Assembly (NCBI RefSeq): GCF_000003605.2
Contig: NW_003149765.1
Location: 314,117-368,700 of the forward strand
DNA: 54,584 nt
Reading direction: 5' to 3'
Source: Saccoglossus kowalevskii
Lineage: Eukaryota > Hemichordata > Enteropneusta > Harrimaniidae
Both the position numbers and the translations under genes were made by a program. Of the stretch, positions 12,725 to 25,926 are shown in pieces; position 1 is the stretch's first letter, and every line of letters begins with the position of its first letter. A model generated the notes under the pieces. It was given only the letters and a program-made list of their open reading frames with translations. It ran no database searches and was not told where the DNA came from.

Positions 12725-13650
12725 GACCGTGAAATTAACTTTTTAGACAGAATTAACATGCATATGGTTAGTTTGTAAAAATAAATAGAATGGAACTAAC
12801 CAAAGGACAAGTGCCTAAATTTGTAAATATGAATGTGCGGGTAGCACTATTCAACATTGTTTTGCGCGAGTATAACCTCGAAGATCTGCGGCCTGGTCAA
12901 CCTTAGTCATTTGACGGCATAAGCTTAATAGTTCTGACACTGTGTGTTGAAAGACTGTTGTGGGGAGTACCGTAAACTTATTTTTATTCAGGGACACCGT
13001 ATCCTTGCCCCAGGTGTTGTATACAATTTAATTGCAAAGAATATTCGCTTGTTACGATTATGCATCATATGCAAATATTGAGATATCAATTAGATGGTAT
13101 CATTAGTGAAGAATGTGTATTAATTATATATTATATAATATTCCAGGACAATTTTGATACAAAATAACCAGTTCAATAAGTGAGAAATTTAAAAGTGGTC
13201 ATGATCAATAATATATTCGAAAATATCTAAGTTATCTATTTAACGATCAGAGGGCGGTGAAATTGACCTTTTGAACGGAAAGGAACTTGATTCGTTGGTA
13301 AAAAATAGATAGAATGCAGGTAAGCAAGGACAAATCTATAAATGTATAAATAAAGTGAGCGAAAAGTACTCTTCAGCTTTGGTTTGGAATATTTTGCGCG
13401 AGTAAAACCTCGAAGATCTGCAGCCTAATTATTCCTTATCCTTGACATAAAGTGTATTGGTTAAAAAATTGGTGCGTTTAAAGACGGTTGTGGTGAGTAC
13501 CATTTAATCAGTGATGCCATATTGTATACACTTTAATTGAAAATAATGCTAATATTGTTTGTTTCGCACATGCCAGTATCAATATGTTAATTAGGTATGA
13601 TCGTTGATGCCGATGTATTTAGTCCCGTATTATTCAGTGTTTATAATTAA
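12725..13650. repeat. Tandem duplication, two diverged units, offset about 532 bp
   Basis: The unit near 12725-13150 and the unit near 13255-13650 share ordered blocks. The best conserved is the pair at 12861-12893 and 13393-13426, TTTGCGCGAGTAWAACCTCG followed by AAGATCTGCRGCCT. Other shared blocks are GTGAAATTRAC, ATAGAATG, GTTGTGGKGAGTACC and TTGTATACA. Neither unit has a long reading frame. Confidence 0.65.
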
Positions 13651-13659
13651 ATCATGGAC

Positions 13660-14480
13660 CTATCAGGGGGAAATACTTCTCTCTGGGGTTCTCCACACTT
13701 GTCAGGGTGAAATCTCGTCTCGTCTCTCTATCGCGTCCCCTTGAGGTACGGGATCGGGAAAGCCAGTTAAGCTTTACAGTCAAATAAGACACACACAACG
13801 AAATACGTTTCAGCTCTCGTCTTAGTCGGTCAATCGAGCACTCTATCAGACACAGCGCCCTGGGGAAAAGTCCCCAAGACTATCGCAAGGCTGAACCAAG
13901 ACTAGCCCAAGACTGCGTCAAGGGTCGCCCCAAGTCTCTCCAGGACCGGACTCTCGACTCGTCTATCGTGCTGTGCTCCCCAAGACCAACTCAAACTCTC
14001 TTTCTTCATTTTCAAAACTCTAACCAATTACAATGCAGTAAAAATACTCCAGGGCGTAACCTTCAATCATAAAGCCAATCACACTAAGTACTGAATACGT
14101 CATATCTTTTGATTAATCGTTCACTACATTAATAACTACGGATACCAACTGTCAGAATAGCGACGGTTATCTGGTAATTAGTTCCAAATCACTGAGCCAA
14201 GTTCCGTCCAAAACTTCGAATAGGCCTAAACGATGACAGACATAACACAGCAATTCAGCTAATAATCAGCTAATTAAGTCGGTCAACAAATACGCAAAAA
14301 CAAATTCATGACAGACCTACCAGGTAGGTATTAAAGTATTGAGTTTTATTCTACGGTCTGGATTAGCATTGCTCCACTAATGTGTAGAGCGACGTTAGTC
14401 GAAGTTTTGGAATACACACTTTTTGATATTAGACAATAATATCGGAGATTGTCAAGCCCCTTTTAATTTGGGAAACATTT
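13660..14480. repeat. Interspersed repeat, copy 1 (related to 24440-24720)
   Basis: The block at 14021-14084 (TAACCAATTACAA, ACTCCARGGC, then CCAATCACA) recurs at 24608-24670 with the same order and spacing, and both are preceded by an AGACACACACAA word. No coding frame is seen. The repeat is less AT-rich than its surroundings. The class is unknown and the boundaries are approximate. Confidence 0.45.
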
Positions 14481-16489
14481 CCCGACATGTATAGTTAAAT
14501 GATAATATTGGATACTATTAAAAACTGCAAGCCCGCTAAATGCGAAAGTTCCCCGATATTTAGTCACTTGCTTTCCACAATGTGTTTCCGTCAATGTGTC
14601 AAATTGTAAGGCCGTAAACTCGAAAACAAATCTAGAGATAAGCTTTAAGTTCCGAAATGTTTATATATTTGTATGTTATTATTATGTCATTGTTATATGG
14701 CCTAGAATTATTAATGTCATTGCTGAAATAAAATGAAAATTTAAAGGTCAGTGTCATTGTGCGCATTATTTGGTAGCCGCCATATTTACTCTTCTTCTAA
14801 GAATTGCCGATGTGGTAAAATGATTACGTAATGGGATTGCACGCTTATATCTAAATGAACTTTATACTAATGAACAGCAAAAAGCAGAATATGCGGGTAG
14901 GAAATATACAAAGAATAACGGGAGAGCCTAGCATGGTACATTTCGAATAGCGCCGTTGCAACATTGTTTAGACCATGGAGGTATCTCTTTTAATTCTACC
15001 TCTATGCCCGGTAACTTCCTAAATGCAATTACAATTGCTTACACAGGGTGCTGTGTCAGGGCTGGAAATCAGCCACCCTGAATACCAGATTAGATAGCGA
15101 ATCGTTGTCAGTGTCAGAGAAGAGACGCTCGTGGTTGGGTATGCGGAAAAACTACACAAGTCTTAGTGCGTATTAAATATACAAATAAATAAATTTAATA
15201 AATACAATATCAATACAACACTACTAATATAACACTGTTCAAATCTAATCGTATGCGTACGGTCTCTACGCTACACTCAGCAACGGTGGATCTAGAGGCC
15301 GGCTCTACTGAACCCGCGCCTAATAAAGTTATCCACACCGCCCGTATCAAATTTGCACAATGCTGGAAGTACGTTCCGTACTCGAATTGCAAAAAAAAAA
15401 TGCCCAGAGAGCACTAAAGCGCAATACACCGAATACATGGATACAGTCACTACCTGGACAAGCTATGATGTGCAATTGCATCTAACACACTCAGTAGGGC
15501 AATCTGACTTGTTGTTTTTTCAAGATCCAAATCGAAGTGTGCCGTTAAAAGCACCACACTGTACTGGCTAAACATTATCATGAAAATGTCTAATACAGCT
15601 TCACCTCAACTATGTAGCCACCTAGGCCTGGGATTCTAATGATTCTAGAGCCACCTATAATATGACAATCTGTTGAATACTTAGGCGTATGTTATCCACC
15701 AACAATTGTGGGCCATTGACGTATTACGTAGTTTCTAGGTCACGGCTTTAACGGGTTAATATACTTGTAACGGCTTACTACATTATATTTATAAAAATAT
15801 ATGCGTGTTAAGCTTTCAGTTCAAATTTAATGTAAACAAACAAGGTATTTTAAGGACATCAGTGCATATTTACCGCCTGGCAACTTCAAGGTGAAAAGGC
15901 CAAAAACATTCAGAAACGTGGGGTATTTCTCCTGAACAGTATAACAAGATTACTCATGTTGTCACCGGCCCTTCGACTGACATTTCACAGCAGCTTGCTT
16001 AGAGACGTAGAGATACATGGTACAGAGCTGCGCGTCTTAGCAACGTAGAATGTTCGGTGACGACACAAGTACGTGATTCTCTATCAATTTGGTAACGAGT
16101 TGTAGGCAGAGTAGGCACTTATTTATCTTCAAATAGAAAAGCTAAAACAAAGAAACCATGTCTCTTACATCTCATTTTATACCTAACTCTGTAATCTCTG
16201 TAATAATGAATTAGAAGACAGCTCAAAATGTGTTAGGGAGGTAATGTGTAAATGTTGTGTTGCCTCAGAAAATAAAGCGTTATGAGGGTTGAGGTGGTTG
16301 GACACCAAATGATGACAGAGTGCATTGACACAGACAGTTAATAACCGTCCACATTCAAACATATGATTTTGTACCAAATAAGTTGTATATATCCGCTGTG
16401 ATTCCAGTAACATAATTACAATTTATAACTGAAAATGTATAAAAAGAATAAAATAAATCCACGTCAATGAGGGACAATAATACTTATAA

Positions 16490-16605
16490 ACACATTGTTA
16501 CATGTTTGTTATAACTGTTCTGATTCCAGCAAGGAATCAATTCACTGTGTTTCTCATGTTCATATATTTTCAGTGTTCACACGATTTCATCTCCAGAACC
16601 ACGCT
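16490..16605 (+). promoter_or_regulatory. 5' flank of gene B conserved with gene C
   Basis: This stretch matches 29452-29571 upstream of gene C. Shared words include ATTGTTACATG, TTCCAGCAAG, AATCAATTCACT and TTTTCAGTG. It may be 5' UTR or promoter. It is also open in frame with the gene from an ATG at 16495, so the N-terminus could be 37 residues longer. Both copies contain AG-ending pyrimidine tracts that could be splice acceptors of a 5' UTR intron. Confidence 0.4.
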
Positions 16606-17931
16606 ATGACAGATCCTAGTAATATTGTCCCACTGTCTACCCGAGAGTGGGACTATGTTGCCAACAGTCAGTACGCCCCATCACATGGTGACAAGGAACA
16701 CGAGCTATTGGCAGCGGTGGAATCAGGAGACATTATAAAAACAAAGGTCTTGTTAAAGGTAATACTATTAAACAGGTATAGTTTCTATTGATCATTTCTT
16801 CACGTAACTTAATAATTCACTGTGCGCAACTATTGTTATAGACAAACTTTGTATCATTAATAAATGTCAACAGTTTTAAAAGCCCATAAAGTAATTCTTC
16901 AAACAAACTATAAGGACTTTATTTGGAAAGACACGCGTGGTCTAATTGTGAATGTTGGGTAGCACGTCGATGGAGTTTATAAAGTCAGCATTGTCACATT
17001 GAAGTAATAAGCGCTCGAAACGTTTCTTGGATAATAACAATGACCTAAAGTAGGGTCGGCATAGTTAGTCAGTCACCGGTACATTCGCCTGCCACTCATA
17101 TAATAACACAGGGCAGGAAAGCGTTGACACCATGACATCGAAATTGTACGATAATAAGAAGAGACCCGAACATGCGTAGTTCCAAAACATGTACGCGCAT
17201 ACTGCGTCATCAAAAACCAATGCAGATGTATTTTTATATTGCGAACTATTAGCCCAATTTTCATTTTTCGGGAAAATTCAATTTAAAAATACAACATATA
17301 ATGATACAACATACAACAATACAATATTTAAATGTTGAGACTACCGAGTAAGTAACATTATTGCCTTCTCTCTACATAGAATGGTGACGTAAACATCAAC
17401 TATGCAGGCAGACGCAGGAATCTACCGAAAACAGCACTTCAGCTAGCTGCTGAAAAGAACGACTTTCTCATGATTAAGTTATTGCTGAATCATGGTGCTA
17501 AGAAATTGCCAAGACCGCCCTCTTGTCAGAGTTAGTCGAATCTATTGTTCATAAATACTTGTTCAATTGTATGTTGATATAACAACATCCAACTCGTGTA
17601 CCGATACTGGAGTCACAACATAATATTGTTTACCCTGAATTTCTTGTTACTGCTATACCTTGCTCCTCACAGAACCTGAGAATATATTAGAAGATGACAT
17701 GAGGTACGACTTGTACAGTGCCATTTGTTCCCCGGCATACCTAAGCCTAGATAACGACGACCCTATTACGACGGCAAACGAATTACTTTATGAGTTGTAT
17801 ATGACATCAGTTGCCAAGGAAATAGTCGAAACTTCAAAGGTCAGTAACTAATCATACAACGCAAAATGACAATATGTGAATGTATATGTTATAGTGATGC
17901 ACTAATGTAATCGGGCATAAACTACAGTGGT

Positions 17932-18095
17932 GTTCACGTTAGAGATCTCGACACGTGCCGAGACTCGGGACCGAGTCTCGGCACGTGTCGAAAAAAAAAT
18001 CGATCGCCGTCCCGATAGATGCTCGGAACCGAAATTTGGCACGTGCCGAGATTTGCTGTCAGAACGCTCGGCAGGAGCCGAAATCACACCCTCGG
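17932..18095. mobile_element. MITE copy 1 with a perfect 21-bp-arm palindrome
   Basis: It starts GTTCACGTTAG and ends near ATCACACCCTC, in intron 3 of gene B. Inside, 17948-17968 and 17971-17991 are perfect inverted arms separated by GA, each with the CACGTG core and GCCGAG words. The GTTCAC start and the CGCCCTC-like end are shared with four other copies in the window. Confidence 0.6.
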
Positions 18096-18227
18096 TGGTG
18101 AATTTAAGAGAACATATACTGATTCATACTAGTATTACGTGATGATGGAGGGAAATGCAAATACATATTGTCGGATGCCCTAGTAATGAATGAAATGAAT
18201 GTAGAACGCATATTTATGTGCTGCTGT

Positions 18228-18271
18228 TGTTTTTTTGTTTTTTTTGTTTTTTTGTTTTTTTGTTTTTTTTG
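18228..18271. repeat. (T)7G low-complexity tract
   Basis: About five units of seven or eight T followed by G, in intron 3 of gene B. It is a simple repeat with no gene. Confidence 0.9.
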
Positions 18272-18446
18272 CAATTCTACATTGACGTGAACAAAATAAT
18301 TGTTTTCGAATCTTCCTTGCCGTTCATGTGCACGATAACCCGTGTTAAATAAAACAGAAAATGGATATAATTTCAAGAAAACAATTATGATTATCATCAT
18401 ATGCGTATCATTTTCCATGTTTGGGTCAAATAATAGATCAAAGAAT

Positions 18447-18505
18447 GAGGGCGTGATTTTAGCACGAGTGCAGTCGGTCTCAAGTGGGACCCGACTAACG
18501 TGAAC
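18447..18505. mobile_element. MITE copy 2, short, reverse orientation
   Basis: It runs from GAGGGCGTGATTT to CTAACGTGAAC. In reverse it begins GTTCACGTTAG like copy 1, but it is only about 59 bp long. It could also be the right-hand end of a larger composite whose left end is copy 1. Confidence 0.5.
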
Positions 18506-19787
18506 GCAACTGCTGTAATCCCTCTGCAAAGACAAAGGATTAAAAAATTGGCACGTGCCGAGATCCCTTCAGGTGAACGTAGCATATATACGTAAACATA
18601 ATCTGATTAACATGTCAGCAAATAACATACATACATGTCAGTTAATTTTAAGCACAACCCACACGCCGACGACCTTCTCCACCTAATTACGAATAGAATG
18701 ATCCGTTTACCAATGCCCTTCATAAACAATTAAACAACACCAGTACACTTTTCCGCGTGCACAGTAAAAGTAAAGCAATGGGTAGAAGCTCTCGGCCAGC
18801 ATAGTTGGACGTCCGCCGTCAAACCGGACGTCGCTTATTTTAATATATAGCTCTTTAAACTTCAGTTTCCGCATTACAACCTTGACTAAGATAAAATAAT
18901 ATACAAAACATGTAAACATCAATGTGTACTCAAAAGTGACTTGGCTGAGAAGGAATTGCACAGCACACAATCACTTATCTTAAAAAAAAATGAATTATGT
19001 TTTTAACAACCTTGGAATAAATAAATAATTTTTTGTAGGTTGGAAATGATTCGTTTAGGGAATATGTTCAATGTTCTTTCGATGGATTTGGTATTTTGGA
19101 ATATTTTGAAAATATTGTTGAATGAGTCTCCCTCTTAAATGGTTAAATTGCTATTTTAAATCTGGTTACAGAAATTATTTGTTTTCTGTTCATCACGTTC
19201 AAGCAATCTTAAAATCTGAAGTTTTCAAACGAAAGTCACTGCAAATCAAATTGAACACGGACAGCGGAAACAGCTAGTGCCAGCTAGTCTGGAATTGTCA
19301 ATGCATGAAACAATGAGAACAAGAAGTAGACCATCACGGTCGGTCACGTCGTGGGCGCAACTATGTATATGATTTATCAAGTTCTATAAGCTTAACTTCT
19401 GAAAAAAAAAGAAAAAGAAAAAACATCTCCACGGTAGAATAATCGAATCAAACTAACCTGAATATGTTTATAAAATCTCTGTTATTCCATGTACGTATAA
19501 CTATCTCGTCCCACCAATAATTACTACGCGTGTGTAACTATGTAGCCACATAGTGCGGAAACCGTAGATGAACGAATGTTAGCACCCTTGATTGCAAAAA
19601 AATAAGAGCTGGTCGACGGTGGCGTTGGGCAATAATAGCTCGCTGCATCCTTGCTCGTCTTCTTTGAGCGTATCTGTTTCTCGAGGAGAGTACATTCTTC
19701 ATTGCCCTTCTCTGTCGCTCTGACATACGTGGTACAATGTAAAGAAATAGCAACACTAGCACGACACCAAAATTGTTTTCATACTAG

Positions 19788-19953
19788 GTATTTGAGGGCG
19801 CTGTTTCGTTTGACTCTAATCAAACTGAATTGGACTCCGGTAGATGTCGGTTCTCGTTCGGATCCCGACCGTGTGAACGCATTGGCAATTTCCCCCTCGT
19901 TAATCTGTCGGAAGATCTGTAATTCGGCTCCGATAGAATTCTGCCGTGTGAAC
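19788..19953. mobile_element. MITE copy 3, reverse orientation
   Basis: Its reverse complement begins GTTCACACGGCAGAATTCTA and continues TCGGAGCCGAA. It matches the copy at 47341-47490 along its whole length, including GCTGTT near the GTATTTG end. It lies in intron 3 of gene B and is non-coding. Confidence 0.7.
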
Positions 19954-20112
19954 ATATCAACTGTCACTCTTTTTAAGTTTTGAAATTAATGACTTTACAA
20001 ACATTCATTGTGTGTTTTAATCTCAGGTTAATGAACAGTATGTTTACATAAGTTAAATTACCTCAGAAAAAATACTAGTATTATAATCCTCATGGCAACT
20101 GAGAACACTGCA

Positions 20113-20201
<89 letters not shown>
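20113..20201. repeat. (ATT)n microsatellite, about 29 copies
   Basis: An uninterrupted trinucleotide run in intron 3 of gene B. It produces a spurious poly-Asn frame on the minus strand. Confidence 0.97.
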
Positions 20202-20202
<1 letters not shown>

Positions 20203-23200
20203 ACGGAACACTCCATTCTGTAATTTGATGGTCGAAGGTCATTGAGCAGGGAGAACAGAGGGCCGGGGAGATAAATAACATGTTTTGTAATGTTTTTAAT
20301 ATAAATATAATTACTTCCTGTGCTTTAACTACCACCGGTACGTCCAAAGAGCTAATACAGTAACCATCGTACACCTGCAATGCAAGCTCTGATGGCAACA
20401 GTCATATTCAGTCATATTTACACATGAATAAAAAAAGGGAACGTATTCACCATTGCACATTAAATATTATATATTTCTGACGTCACATTTGTGCTGGTTT
20501 GTTCAGGATAGGTATGAACAACTATGGCGACAAGTTCAAGAGTACACTCTGGATATGTTAACATGCTGCGACTCCACAGAGGAAGTCCATACTTTGCTCC
20601 TGGGAAAGGGTATGGAGCACGCCATCGACGATTACACTATTACAGGCAATGTGTTGATGAGATTATTTGCAAGCCAAAATAAACAGGTGACAATAATTCT
20701 CAATAATAAGCAATTTTTAAGGAGTGAATGCAAGAAAGAATGAAGCGAAAGATTAATGATTTTCTTTTCAATATCAATCAGTTTTTATCCGCTAAGACGA
20801 TATGTTTGTCTAACATTATACGCCTCGTGTGATGCCACCTATATCTAGCATAATGTACATGATGCGTCTGAGAAATAGCGTGGTTTCTGATAAACATTGT
20901 CAAATATTGCACACTTTACAACTCATGTAGTTTTGTTAATATTGTGTCGATTGTTTCTGCATATTTTTTGTTCTTTGTTTGCAGTTCATTTCAAACTACA
21001 AGTGTCAAAATATCCTCCGTAAAATATGGTTTCATGGTCAGCCCGAATGGTCTTTTCGCAACGGGTTGAGGTGGACACTCCTACATTACGCTTACACGGT
21101 CATGGTCTATATAGCCTTACTTCCCGTTCTGTTGCTTATTTACACCATATTCCCGTGCTCTCCGGTAGCCAAAATTGTAGACACACCGAAGGGCAAGTTC
21201 ATGTCCAAAATGATGTCGCATCTATTGTTTCTCATACTAATTATCGTCCTCAACGTAATAGTGGACAACGACCCAAGCAAAAATTTGACCTTCTCTAGTT
21301 TTGTTTTCGTTTTCTTCGTTCTAATCTACGTCATCGCCATGATATGGTCAAAAATCACGCAAATCATACGTTTGGGCATTACAAACTATATCAGTGATTA
21401 CTGGCACTACCTTGACTGGTTGATCCTACTATCATTTCTGTTCGAAGTGTCAATGTGTGTATTGAATAATTTCGACACCATTACGTTAGATGTTCGGGTG
21501 CAAACCTTCTCGATAACGTGGACAGCCCTGACCCTCTCTTGTGCTTGTCTACGCTTTATGGATTACTTCTACTTCTCTTCTTACGTGGGGCCCCTCATGT
21601 TGTTATTTACTGCCATGGGTAATGACGTTCTTAAGTTCCTTGTCATCTTCGCATTCGCGGTTTTATCGTTCACAGTTGGATTTTACTACCTGTTCGAGGA
21701 AGTTACCGGGAACGTATTCAGCATGTAAGTACACCAAATCCAATGTACCGAAAAGTCAATAAAAGTAGCGTGTCTCACGTGACGAGATTATGCAAATAAT
21801 GTTCAAATATTCATAATGATGATAGAAGAGATGTATGTAAACATGTGAAGTGTGGTATCTCGTAGAACCAGTTTCAATTCAGACATTCAACAAAAAGTGA
21901 ACAATGTGGATGATTTTGATAATATCTTTACCGTGCTATTCAAGTTGTTGTCCCCTGTGTTATTCTTTGACCCGTTGCATCCTGAGCGTAACTCCGAATC
22001 ATAGATAAAATCACTTGTCTACTGTCTTGTCTGAATAAATAATGTATGTGATTATCAACAACGTAACACATGTCCCGACATTTCGTTCGTTTCCGGCAAA
22101 GAACCAACACTAAATATGTTCTGTTTATTCGGAACGTTCTTTGGCAACTGTCTAGAGCAAATCGATTCACTAATTTCGATATTTTATTTGTGTGCATTCA
22201 AACAAAAATGTTTAATTTAAGATCTGTTTTGAGTTAGTAATTCGACAAATCTTATGATGCTCTACAGTAAACCCAGGTAAAATTTGTGTATTCCTTGAAA
22301 ATAATGAGTGCACGTCAAAGTACGCGTAGAATGGTCTTTACTGTTGTCATAGGTCTAAGCACTATATTTTACATTTATAAAATCATTATTTGTTCACAGT
22401 GTCAGTGTTTCAGTGATATCCCTAACTTCCACTATATTTGGCGGGGACGTGTCCGGGGACCTTTAAGTGAGTGGCATTGTCTACAACGTGACATCACAAG
22501 CTTACGATGTGTCACGTTTATACCAAGGTGTGGGATATATATTATACATATTCTTTGGTACATGCGTCATTCTCGTTCTCCTGAATTTATGTATTGCTAT
22601 GATGTCCGATACATATGCCAGACTCAGATAGAGTAAGTGTAATTGATTTATGATGATTTAATTACTATGTAACTGTGGTTGGGTTAACAGATCAGCTCTG
22701 AACAATCGACGCAAAATTCCTTTATACTTCTTGAGATTGAGTTTTCTTTTATTCACTAAGACAGCTGAGAAAGTGGAAAGGGGTGTTCAACCGGGAGTGA
22801 TGTAAAACTTCAAAAGCCGTTGTTTTATAAACAAACTCACAAGATAATTACTGGCATTGATATTGATAAATGCATCCCGTATTGTTAGGATGTAGTACAT
22901 TTTAGACCAAACATGATATGTACATGTTGACCGAAAACACACATCTTTCATAGAAGTACGTTGCATCATTGTGACTTGAGAGTTATTCCAGAGAGTACAT
23001 CATTCGCAACTACACAATCCTAAATACTCGTGTGATCGATTTCCAGGAAAATATTGATTGCGAGTGGAAGTTTAAGAGAACAAGAATGTGGATGGATTAT
23101 ATCGATGTTCTTGTTCTACCCGCTCCCTTTAACGTCATACCATCCTTTGCTTGTTGTATGCACCTTTGTCCCAATAAATATCAATGTTTCAATTCAAGAA

Positions 23201-24439
23201 AGTGAGTACAAGAAGATTCGGAGGTGGGTTTGAATACGGAGTCTGCTAATGAATCTGAATGTCAATGGAATGTGTTTTCAGTGGTCGTTATGCCTATATT
23301 TTAATTACCTATTTTGTTGATTCCTACAAGCTGTATTTATTTCTGTATGTTCAATTATAATAAAAAAATGCCTTGTTATGAGTCATGCTTTAGGATTTCG
23401 TTTAACCATTCAATTATTTTCTGCAGCGTCCACTCCATCGTATTGTCATGGATGACCGCCGCATTTTTTAAATGTTTGACATTTTCAACAGGTGAATAAT
23501 GCCTTCAGCAAAATGTATAGCGTTGTGAAATTTCAGATGAATTTGTCCTACGACGAGGCGAGTTGAAATACACTCTCTTCTAACAGCTTACGTATTTTAT
23601 TTTGTGGCACTATATTACATCACACTACACTGCTGGTAATAGTATTATTACAAACATAGTTATAATACAATAACTCTAGTCTGTTCTATTTTCTAAATGT
23701 ATATGTGAGAAATCAAATAGCTGGAAAAATAACACTTATTCCAATTTATGGAGAGGTGGACGATCCTACTACTTGTTTCAAGCTTACTCGTGGAATATGC
23801 GTTTGGGTCTGAATAGTTTGTTCAAATTTGCCTTTCAGCTGATCAATGTTTTGTTGACTCGTTACCTGATCCTGAAGAGCATCGTGGATGAGAAAGAACT
23901 GATGAAGATCAGACCGACAACGGATTCTCCTAATGGTGTAAATTGCGTTGGTAGACGAGATAGTGATACATTGTGCACTAATGGAAATGGTCTTGTTAAT
24001 TGTGTTACGACTCTATAGCACGCGGATGGTTTTAGAATATTCAATTAAGAGTCAACAATATGCAATTGACGACTTGACTAGAACTGAAATTCAAATTTAT
24101 ATACCGCCAGGCAATGAGTGTATGTACTGTTGCTTCCTGGCTGCACTTCAATGACAAAACTAGTCTTAAACTTGTTATGAATCATTCAAAGTGGCGGTAT
24201 TATGTCATTGTTGTTATATTATATGTGTGAAGTGGTGGTTAAATACTGCGTGTGCTAATTGCATCTATATAACGAAACAAAATCATTTATATGCATCACA
24301 CTGTTATTAACCATTCATGGTGGCGGGATTGCGTTATTGTTGTTGTTTTCTATGTGTGATAGGGTTTAAAGATTCGTTTAAATTAACTGATTTTTTTCTA
24401 GATGTTATGCCTATTTTATCGTAATGTGATAGGTATTTT

Positions 24440-24720
24440 TGATGGTTAAAAACCTTTCACTTAGGTAACCGGGATTCGGTCGTTTCCACGCTAGGCTGAC
24501 AAAAGACACACACAAGCTTCGTTCATGTTCCCAAAACGATTCTCTGCCAAGTCCCTGGTTTTTCACCCGAGACAGCATTAAATCCATCTTTATTTCTTTT
24601 CACCCCTTAACCAATTACAATCAGTATAAGAGACTCCAAGGCCTTGCCTTCCAACAAACAACCAATCACATGAAAGTTTTACACATCATAATCAATTAAT
24701 TACTCGTCAAGCTGTCTAGA
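24440..24720. repeat. Interspersed repeat, copy 2 (related to 13660-14480)
   Basis: The block at 24608-24670 matches 14021-14084 in order and spacing. It is non-coding and its boundaries are approximate. Confidence 0.45.
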
Positions 24721-25926
24721 GAAAACATTTCTATACATTGTCAACACTAACTAATATTGATGGGATAATAATCTCGCACTAACATTCCACCAAGATACTA
24801 CCTTTTTTAAACTCGCAAACAACATTGGTTTAGAATTACAGCTACTGTCTTGTATCTTAAAAACTGCAGAGTCATAAGATGTTTTTGGTTGATTTCGACC
24901 AGCTCGCCATCTGGTCTTGTCATTAACCTTTATCAGTATATGTCATGACAACCACTGTCAAACTGACTGAAATATAAATCATGATAGTAATACTGAGGCA
25001 TTTTTTTAGGTTGAGTGCTGCTTCACGAATAATATAAAATACACATATACTGCGTTAAGGGCCGGGTATGTCACTTTTTCGATTATATATAAATAAGATG
25101 CCCTCTGTTTTTCACGCGAGACGTAGAGCAAATAATGTTTTTCGGGTGACATTTGCTACAGGTTAACATCAGGAAACCGCTTTATTAACAAAATATGCGT
25201 ATAATACTGTCATTGTAAATGGAATAAACTTATATATAATAAGTCTTCTTCAATTATATACAAATAAAATAGGTTCATATCATCAATTGTGTAATATATA
25301 TATAAATATTACAAAATACAAATATTTATACATGTAATAGTTTAATAGTTATATGAATATAGTGTTAACAGTTACAATTTATTTATGCATTATGGTTATT
25401 TATTAATAAATTATTATATGTCAAGGTAATTAGCACCATTATTTATAAAGAATTCGATTGTGAAAGATTTAAATGTGTGTAATTATAATCATAACTGATG
25501 ATCATTATTAAATATAGTATGAATAAATCATAGAAATTCTGACTTGTAAATAAAATCACACAATCAACCTCTCATGTACAGCGTGTGTGTCTCAACGCTA
25601 GATTTTTGAAATGTTAAGTTTGAACCCACGTACGGCAGTTTTTTAAGTGAACTGTCAATATTGGACGTGGCATTTAATCATTCACAAAACTGGAACGTTA
25701 TCTTATTAATAATAGTCTATAATAATATAGTATAGACTGTACGTCCGTCGATGCAGGTGATGGTAATTAAATACGAATATAATATTTCAACAACACATTA
25801 CTGAGTAGGATCAGTACAGCAGTATGGTCTCAAGAATAACATAACTGAGTTAAAAAAAAACTAACATTTAGAATTTTATTTGAAACATTAAGCAAATAAA
25901 TCAATTTACAGTTATTATTTAATTGT

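Larger units (their letters stand above)
10991..16605. other. Spacer between the divergent genes A and B
   Basis: This 5.6-kb region lies between the start codons of A (minus) and B (plus). No coding exon was recognised on either strand. It contains the duplicated segment at 12725-13650 and an interspersed repeat at about 13660-14480. The promoters of both genes should lie at its two ends, but no core promoter element could be called with confidence. Confidence 0.5.
16606..24018 (+). pseudogene. TRPC-like channel pseudogene (gene B)
   Basis: Exons by alignment with gene C: 16606-16758, 17380-17530, 17673-17839, 20507-20686, 20985-21724, 22400-22632, 23047-23223, 23492-23557 and 23839-24018. 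Exons 1-5 (ankyrin remnant, Trp_II, S1-S5) are open with good splice sites. Exon 6 (pore and S6) has an in-frame TAA at 22464-22466. A 4-bp insertion at its end creates TAG at 22629-22631 and shifts the frame. Exon 7 (TRP box EWKFKR) has TGA at 23203-23205. Exon 8 has a GC donor in place of the GT in gene C. If expressed, translation would end after 485 residues, before the pore is complete. The calcium-site Glu and Asn are replaced by Lys and His. The last exon is still open. It is most similar to gene C, so it looks like a recently dead tandem copy. A truncated regulatory subunit is possible but unsupported. Confidence 0.85.

Noticed and set aside
20090-20398. Minus-strand frame with a long poly-Asn run
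   Set aside because: It is a translation of the (ATT)n microsatellite in an intron.
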